Assembly (NCBI GenBank): GCA_900551955.1
Contig: UWSE01000008.1
Span: forward strand, 1-24,547
Reading direction: 5' to 3'
Length of the DNA: 24,547 nt
Source: an uncultured Mollicutes bacterium
GTDB taxonomy: Bacteria; Bacillota_I; Bacilli_A; UBA3375
The notes below the pieces were generated by a model. The model was not told the origin of the DNA. It did no database searches and saw nothing but the letters and a program-made list of their open reading frames with translations. Shown here one piece after another: positions 23,662 to 24,547 of this stretch. The position numbers and the translations under genes are program-made. The stretch's first letter is position 1. Each line of letters opens with the position of its first letter.

Positions 23662-24547
23662 CAGGACACTCTCCTAATGGTTCTTTGCTGGTAATATTAT
23701 TATGTTCGTCTGTCGTAATTACATAACAATTACCATTTTTATCTTTTAATATTTTTCTTCCTTGACTATCAGTAAATATTTTTTCTTGTTGCGGTTTATT
23801 ATCAGCAACAACAGTTACATATACTATATAGCGATCACTAACATTACCTTCTTTATCTTTTGCTTCATAAACAACTTGATAATTACCAGGCACTTGATTA
23901 TTTAAATTAGATGATACTTGATATACTTGACAAGGACCATCTTCAGGATCATTTGCACTTAGTTGTGGTGTGAATGTTTCTCCAACATTAATTTGGTATT
24001 TATCTTGTCCGGTAATAATTGGTTTATGATTAACAGATTGTTGGTCTTTTTGGTCTTGTTTGTTTTTTGCCTGTTCTTCAGGTTTAGCATTTTCATCAGG
24101 GATGTTAGAATAATCTGGTTCATCACCTAAGAATGCTTCTTCATCTGTAGGTAAGTCAAAACGACCAAATTGGTTTTTATACTCAGGAGGTGTTTCTTCT
24201 TTTAATCCTAAGTTTTTACGCAGTGCATTAGAAATACTATAACGTTGATCTTCAGGCGTTACATAGAATCCTGCTTGAGTATCGTTAAAGAATTGGTGGT
24301 TAGTAAAGAATAATTGCAATGGTGCTGCATTAAATTCTGGGCGTTGTTTAATTAACTCAATCACTTTCGTTACATTTTCTTTATTAACTTTTTCTCCACC
24401 CATTCCCATATTGGTAAAGATGCGTTCCCACGCTTTTTTAGGTAAAGCTTTTTTGGAAGGTTTCATTTCACCTTTAACCATTTTACCAACACTACTCATA
24501 TTTTGGCAATATGAATAATATTTAGCCAACAATACTGGTGGTACATC
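23654..24547 (-). CDS. C-terminal part of a surface protein with an Ig-like (DUF5011-type) domain, partial
   Basis: The frame stays open to the right edge, so 297 C-terminal residues are visible and the start is off the window. The first ~125 residues are a domain I do not recognise (KMVKGEMKPSKKALPKKAWE onwards). A charged Gln/Lys-rich linker (PEEQAKNKQDQKDQQ) leads to a bacterial Ig-like repeat: KPIITGQDKYQINVGETF, then NDPEDG, then VPGNYQVVYEAKDKEGNVS. That pattern is typical of DUF5011 domains in extracellular Firmicute proteins. A short tail with two cysteines (GNCYVI, GECPVA) ends the protein. It may be the tail of a penicillin-binding protein or another wall enzyme, but I cannot show that. 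It overlaps the glycosyltransferase by 8 bp. Confidence 0.7.
   Translation of the reverse strand, partial: DVPPVLLAKYYSYCQNMSSVGKMVKGEMKPSKKALPKKAWERIFTNMGMGGEKVNKENVTKVIELIKQRPEFNAAPLQLFFTNHQFFNDTQAGFYVTPEDQRYSISNALRKNLGLKEETPPEYKNQFGRFDLPTDEEAFLGDEPDYSNIPDENAKPEEQAKNKQDQKDQQSVNHKPIITGQDKYQINVGETFTPQLSANDPEDGPCQVYQVSSNLNNQVPGNYQVVYEAKDKEGNVSDRYIVYVTVVADNKPQQEKIFTDSQGRKILKDKNGNCYVITTDEHNNITSKEPLGECPVA

Overview
The window looks like an AT-rich low-GC Firmicute close to the Mollicutes/Erysipelotrichia border. It has dense gene packing, Bacillus-like tRNAs that all encode CCA, RNase J, YlmH, lipoteichoic-acid-type phosphoglycerol transferases and many lysine-rich tails. Trp is written TGG in intact full-length genes, so the standard bacterial code works. 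Even so, none of the 20 genes stops with TGA (12 TAA, 8 TAG), a feature I would expect near lineages that reassigned TGA. The lineage assignment is an inference.

Layout, left to right. Positions 1-252 hold the end of a plus-strand tRNA array: Pro (partial), elongator Met, and Ile2 with a CAT anticodon. It ends in a terminator and is followed by a short tRNA-nucleotidyltransferase-like gene (300-980). That gene converges on RNase J (minus strand) at a shared bidirectional terminator. A small lipoprotein (plus) and a LicA-like choline kinase (minus) converge on another. From 4531 to 10893 runs a tight plus-strand operon: a Spx/ArsC-fold protein with a histone-H1-like tail, folD, ychF, and two tandem LtaS/OpgB-type phosphoglycerol transferases. 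A minus-strand cluster of five tRNAs (Asp, Phe, Thr, fMet, Tyr) follows, with a consensus promoter and its own terminator.

Positions 11461-18441 (minus) hold the most interesting unit. An extended -10 promoter is followed directly by a purine riboswitch aptamer (18362-18425, guanine-type specificity base). The leader precedes an overlapping operon: a 5'-nucleotidase/2',3'-cyclic phosphodiesterase with no signal peptide, a UgpB-like binding lipoprotein, a UgpC-like ATPase, two permeases, and an RNase J-like metallo-beta-lactamase protein. The riboswitch, phosphoesterase and beta-CASP-like hydrolase together suggest import and intracellular breakdown of nucleotides or small oligonucleotides. 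Sequence similarity alone would have labelled the transporter as glycerol-3-phosphate/sugar uptake. This functional reading is an inference.

Positions 18478-24547 (minus) hold, in transcription order, the end of an Ig-like (DUF5011-type) surface protein that runs off the window, a family 2 glycosyltransferase starting at TTG, galU, polA and ylmH. These are overlapping or closely spaced, with a hairpin at the galU/polA junction. Every gap between annotated genes is under 300 bp, and the features below describe what I could see in each.
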